Origin: Candidatus Sigynarchaeota archaeon
GTDB lineage: Archaea > Asgardarchaeota > Lokiarchaeia > Sigynarchaeales > Sigynarchaeaceae
Direction: 5' to 3'
Assembly (NCBI GenBank): GCA_030587525.1
Contig: JAUQYW010000298.1
Location: 1-31,803 of the forward strand
DNA: 31,803 nucleotides
Position numbers and translations under genes: made by a program. Below are positions 30,648 through 31,803 of this stretch, in pieces; within the stretch, counting starts at the first letter, position 1; each line of letters starts with the position of its first letter. The notes under the pieces were generated by a model that did not search any database, had not been told where the DNA came from, and saw nothing but the letters and a program-made list of their open reading frames with translations.

Positions 30648-31427
30648 ATGATATTTCAAAGTGATTATTCGCTTATATTGCTGGGATTTTATATTGCCCT
30701 CATTTTGGTTCAGCTTTTGTTTGGATCTTGGATTCTTTTTATTTTTTTGCAAGGAAAAAGGAAAGCCCACGTTTCAGCCCCGTTTATCCTCGCGATGAGC
30801 TTGTTTTTTCTCTTTCTCACGGTTGGGCGCGTGATTTTTGCATGGTTTGATTTCGTGCTTACGAATTTTGATGACACCACATATCCAACTTATGCAGGGG
30901 TTTGGAAAACAGCCACGGCAATCACGACTTTCGGCTTGGCTTTGTTTGTTTACCAGCTTGAAAAAAAGCCTCTAAAAAATAAAACAAAAGGTGCCATAAC
31001 AATTATTATAATTCTTTTAATCATCATTCTAGTCGTCTTTCCAGTAACGGATTTACCATCTTTCAACATAGATCAATATTTTGTCGTTTTCATCTCAATT
31101 CCCATGTTAATAACCCCGTTCATTTATTTCTATCTGGCCGTTAAAGTAAATGGATATAAAAAAACCGGGATTACAATAGGTTTAGGTATACTCATTTATT
31201 TTCTTGGTGAAGTCTCAATTGCCGAATTTGCGGTGATTGCGCTCCATAATCTGGGATTGGATATAGAACTCATTTATATATTAGCCCAAATCTTCAAGAT
31301 TATTGGGATAGTTTGCATCGGTTTCGCATTCGTTAAGGAATGGACGCACTTTTTTGCGTGGAAGCGCCATGTTGCCCAATTGGGGCAAGATGGTGGATCG
31401 GACGAAGATTGGAAAAGATCGAGATAA
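30648..31427 (+). CDS. Seven-transmembrane protein of unknown function
   Basis: This 259-residue protein has seven hydrophobic segments, at about 8-35, 44-66, 86-103, 117-132, 144-165, 175-199 and 208-228. Lys/Arg-rich loops follow segments 1 (QGKRKAHV), 3 (EKKPLKNKTKG) and 5 (KVNGYKKTG), and the C-terminus is basic and soluble. By the positive-inside rule this places the N-terminus outside and the C-terminus inside, the topology of receptor- and rhodopsin-type 7-TM proteins. No rhodopsin signature is visible, although one Lys lies in the seventh segment. The gene is clearly more AT-rich than most of the window, which suggests a different history or weaker constraint. The C-terminal tail (about 30 residues) lacks a kinase or other domain. 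It may be a sensor; no partner is adjacent. Confidence 0.65.
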   Translation: MIFQSDYSLILLGFYIALILVQLLFGSWILFIFLQGKRKAHVSAPFILAMSLFFLFLTVGRVIFAWFDFVLTNFDDTTYPTYAGVWKTATAITTFGLALFVYQLEKKPLKNKTKGAITIIIILLIIILVVFPVTDLPSFNIDQYFVVFISIPMLITPFIYFYLAVKVNGYKKTGITIGLGILIYFLGEVSIAEFAVIALHNLGLDIELIYILAQIFKIIGIVCIGFAFVKEWTHFFAWKRHVAQLGQDGGSDEDWKRSR

Positions 31428-31520
31428 AGTTTTCACCCGCATGATACTGCATCGTAACCCGGCAGAATAAAACTAAAAAGAAGAGCTATAATCCCAGCTC
31501 CGATAATACAATTTAGGCAT

Positions 31521-31676
31521 TTAAATAGACCCTGGGTGAGGAATGGCAAACCGCTGGTGGCAATTCCAGCACCTGATCTGCCATAAGTTGCCATTCCCGC
31601 CGATATTCGCGGTCTTATCGGGGATGTACCGGAGCTCTGCATGCTTGCACAATGGGCACTCGATCATCTTGAGCAT
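31521..31676 (-). CDS. Small CxxC-CxxC zinc-ribbon protein, 51 aa
   Basis: A 51-residue frame starts with ATG at 31676 and stops at 31521-31523. It begins MLKMIECPLCKHAELRYI and contains RCWNCHQRFAI, giving two CxxC pairs about 26 residues apart, enough for one zinc ribbon. An AAGGTG stretch 6 nt upstream of the ATG is a good ribosome binding site, and the partial gene upstream ends 21 nt before the start, so they may be cotranscribed. The minus frame overlapping its 3' part reads a hydrophobic stretch and is probably a shadow, though a frameshifted extension cannot be excluded. Such short ribbons occur alone or at the start of transposases; there is no transposase here. Function unknown. Confidence 0.45.
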   Translation of the reverse strand: MLKMIECPLCKHAELRYIPDKTANIGGNGNLWQIRCWNCHQRFAIPHPGSI

Positions 31677-31697
31677 CTTGGTCACCTTGCTGCAAGT

Positions 31698-31803
31698 TCA
31701 AGACTTGATCGCGCCGATCGTGGCATGCCGTGGGCTCGTGCTGCAATACAAGGCCTCGTGGAGCGAATCGATCGGTTCAACCAGGCCACCATCAAGTCCT
31801 TCT
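31698..31803 (-). CDS. C-terminal end of an unidentified protein, truncated by window edge
   Basis: The minus-strand frame is open from the right window edge to a TGA at 31698-31700 and gives 34 residues, EGLDGGLVEPIDSLHEALYC followed by a short tail. Codon use matches the neighbours and the frame is the only open one with protein-like composition, but the piece is too short to assign a family. Its stop lies 21 nt before the small zinc-ribbon ORF. Confidence 0.35.
   Translation of the reverse strand, partial: EGLDGGLVEPIDSLHEALYCSTSPRHATIGAIKS

Noticed and set aside
30648..31427. Microbial rhodopsin
   Set aside because: Seven segments and a Lys in the last one suggested it, but the typical helix 3 acidic/Arg pattern and the helix 7 DxxxK context are missing.
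31433..31642. A 69-codon minus-strand frame with a hydrophobic C-terminus
   Set aside because: It overlaps the zinc-ribbon frame, which has a better ribosome site and paired CxxC motifs. The hydrophobic stretch is probably a shadow, although a frameshift cannot be excluded.
1..31803. CRISPR arrays, insertion sequences, integrases or phage genes
   Set aside because: No regularly spaced repeats and no transposase or integrase motifs were seen in the translated frames.

Overview
The window reads as a chromosomal piece of an Asgard archaeon, with a Lokiarchaeia-like flavour. This is an inference from gene content, not from a marker tree. Archaeal lipid synthesis (CDP-archaeol synthase) and coenzyme F420 synthesis (CofC) sit beside eukaryote-like signature proteins: a Rab-like GTPase with an N-terminal longin/roadblock-like domain, an Arf-like GTPase between helical extensions, and a stand-alone longin-like protein. 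Several starts have an archaeal TATA-like element about 25-30 nt upstream, which fits leaderless or short-leader transcripts. Most genes are moderately GC-rich and mostly in small transcription units. No CRISPR array, rRNA, recognisable tRNA or complete insertion sequence was seen.

Layout. 1-1.1 kb: the 3' part of a GH9-type endoglucanase-like gene with an odd Cys-rich stretch. 1.1-1.8 kb: an unknown protein (-). 1.9-3.7 kb: a 2Fe-2S thioredoxin-like protein and a group B-like [FeFe]-hydrogenase (+). 3.7-7.8 kb: a GH39 glycosidase and a membrane-anchored DUF3604/PHP-like protein (+). 7.9-10.5 kb: seryl-tRNA synthetase and a coiled-coil protein (-). 10.6-11.9 kb: CofC and a small unknown protein (+). 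11.9-12.6 kb: CDP-archaeol synthase (-). 12.7-13.5 kb: a Zn-ribbon-like protein (+). 13.5-14.3 kb: a long non-coding stretch with strong inverted repeats, possibly a structured RNA. 14.3-16.4 kb: a YIP1-like membrane protein overlapping a membrane-anchored glycosidase-like protein (+). 16.4-17.6 kb: an iron-sulfur protein (-). 17.8-18.3 kb: a C1q-like surface protein (+). 18.4-19.2 kb: a lipoyl-less E2 acyltransferase (-). 19.6-20.4 kb: an acetyl-xylan-esterase-like hydrolase (+). 20.8-21.2 kb: the longin-like protein (+). 21.2-22.7 kb: GH29 alpha-fucosidase (+). 22.8-23.8 kb: a small unknown protein and a hemolysin III/PAQR-like protein (+). 23.8-26.0 kb: the divergent Rab-like and Arf-like GTPases. 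26.1-30.0 kb: two convergent membrane proteins with large outer domains, one with HELGH. 30.1-30.5 kb: a second Zn-ribbon-like protein. 30.6-31.4 kb: a 7-TM protein. 31.5-31.8 kb: a short Zn-ribbon ORF and the end of another gene (-).

How it may fit together. GH9, GH39, GH29, the esterase and two membrane-anchored glycosidase-like proteins point to breakdown of plant-type or other complex polysaccharides. The [FeFe]-hydrogenase gives a plausible electron outlet as H2 during sugar fermentation. The GTPase and longin genes belong to the Asgard membrane-trafficking-like repertoire. Several envelope proteins share a plan of membrane anchor plus large extracytoplasmic domain. These links are inferences from co-occurrence, because the genes do not form one operon.
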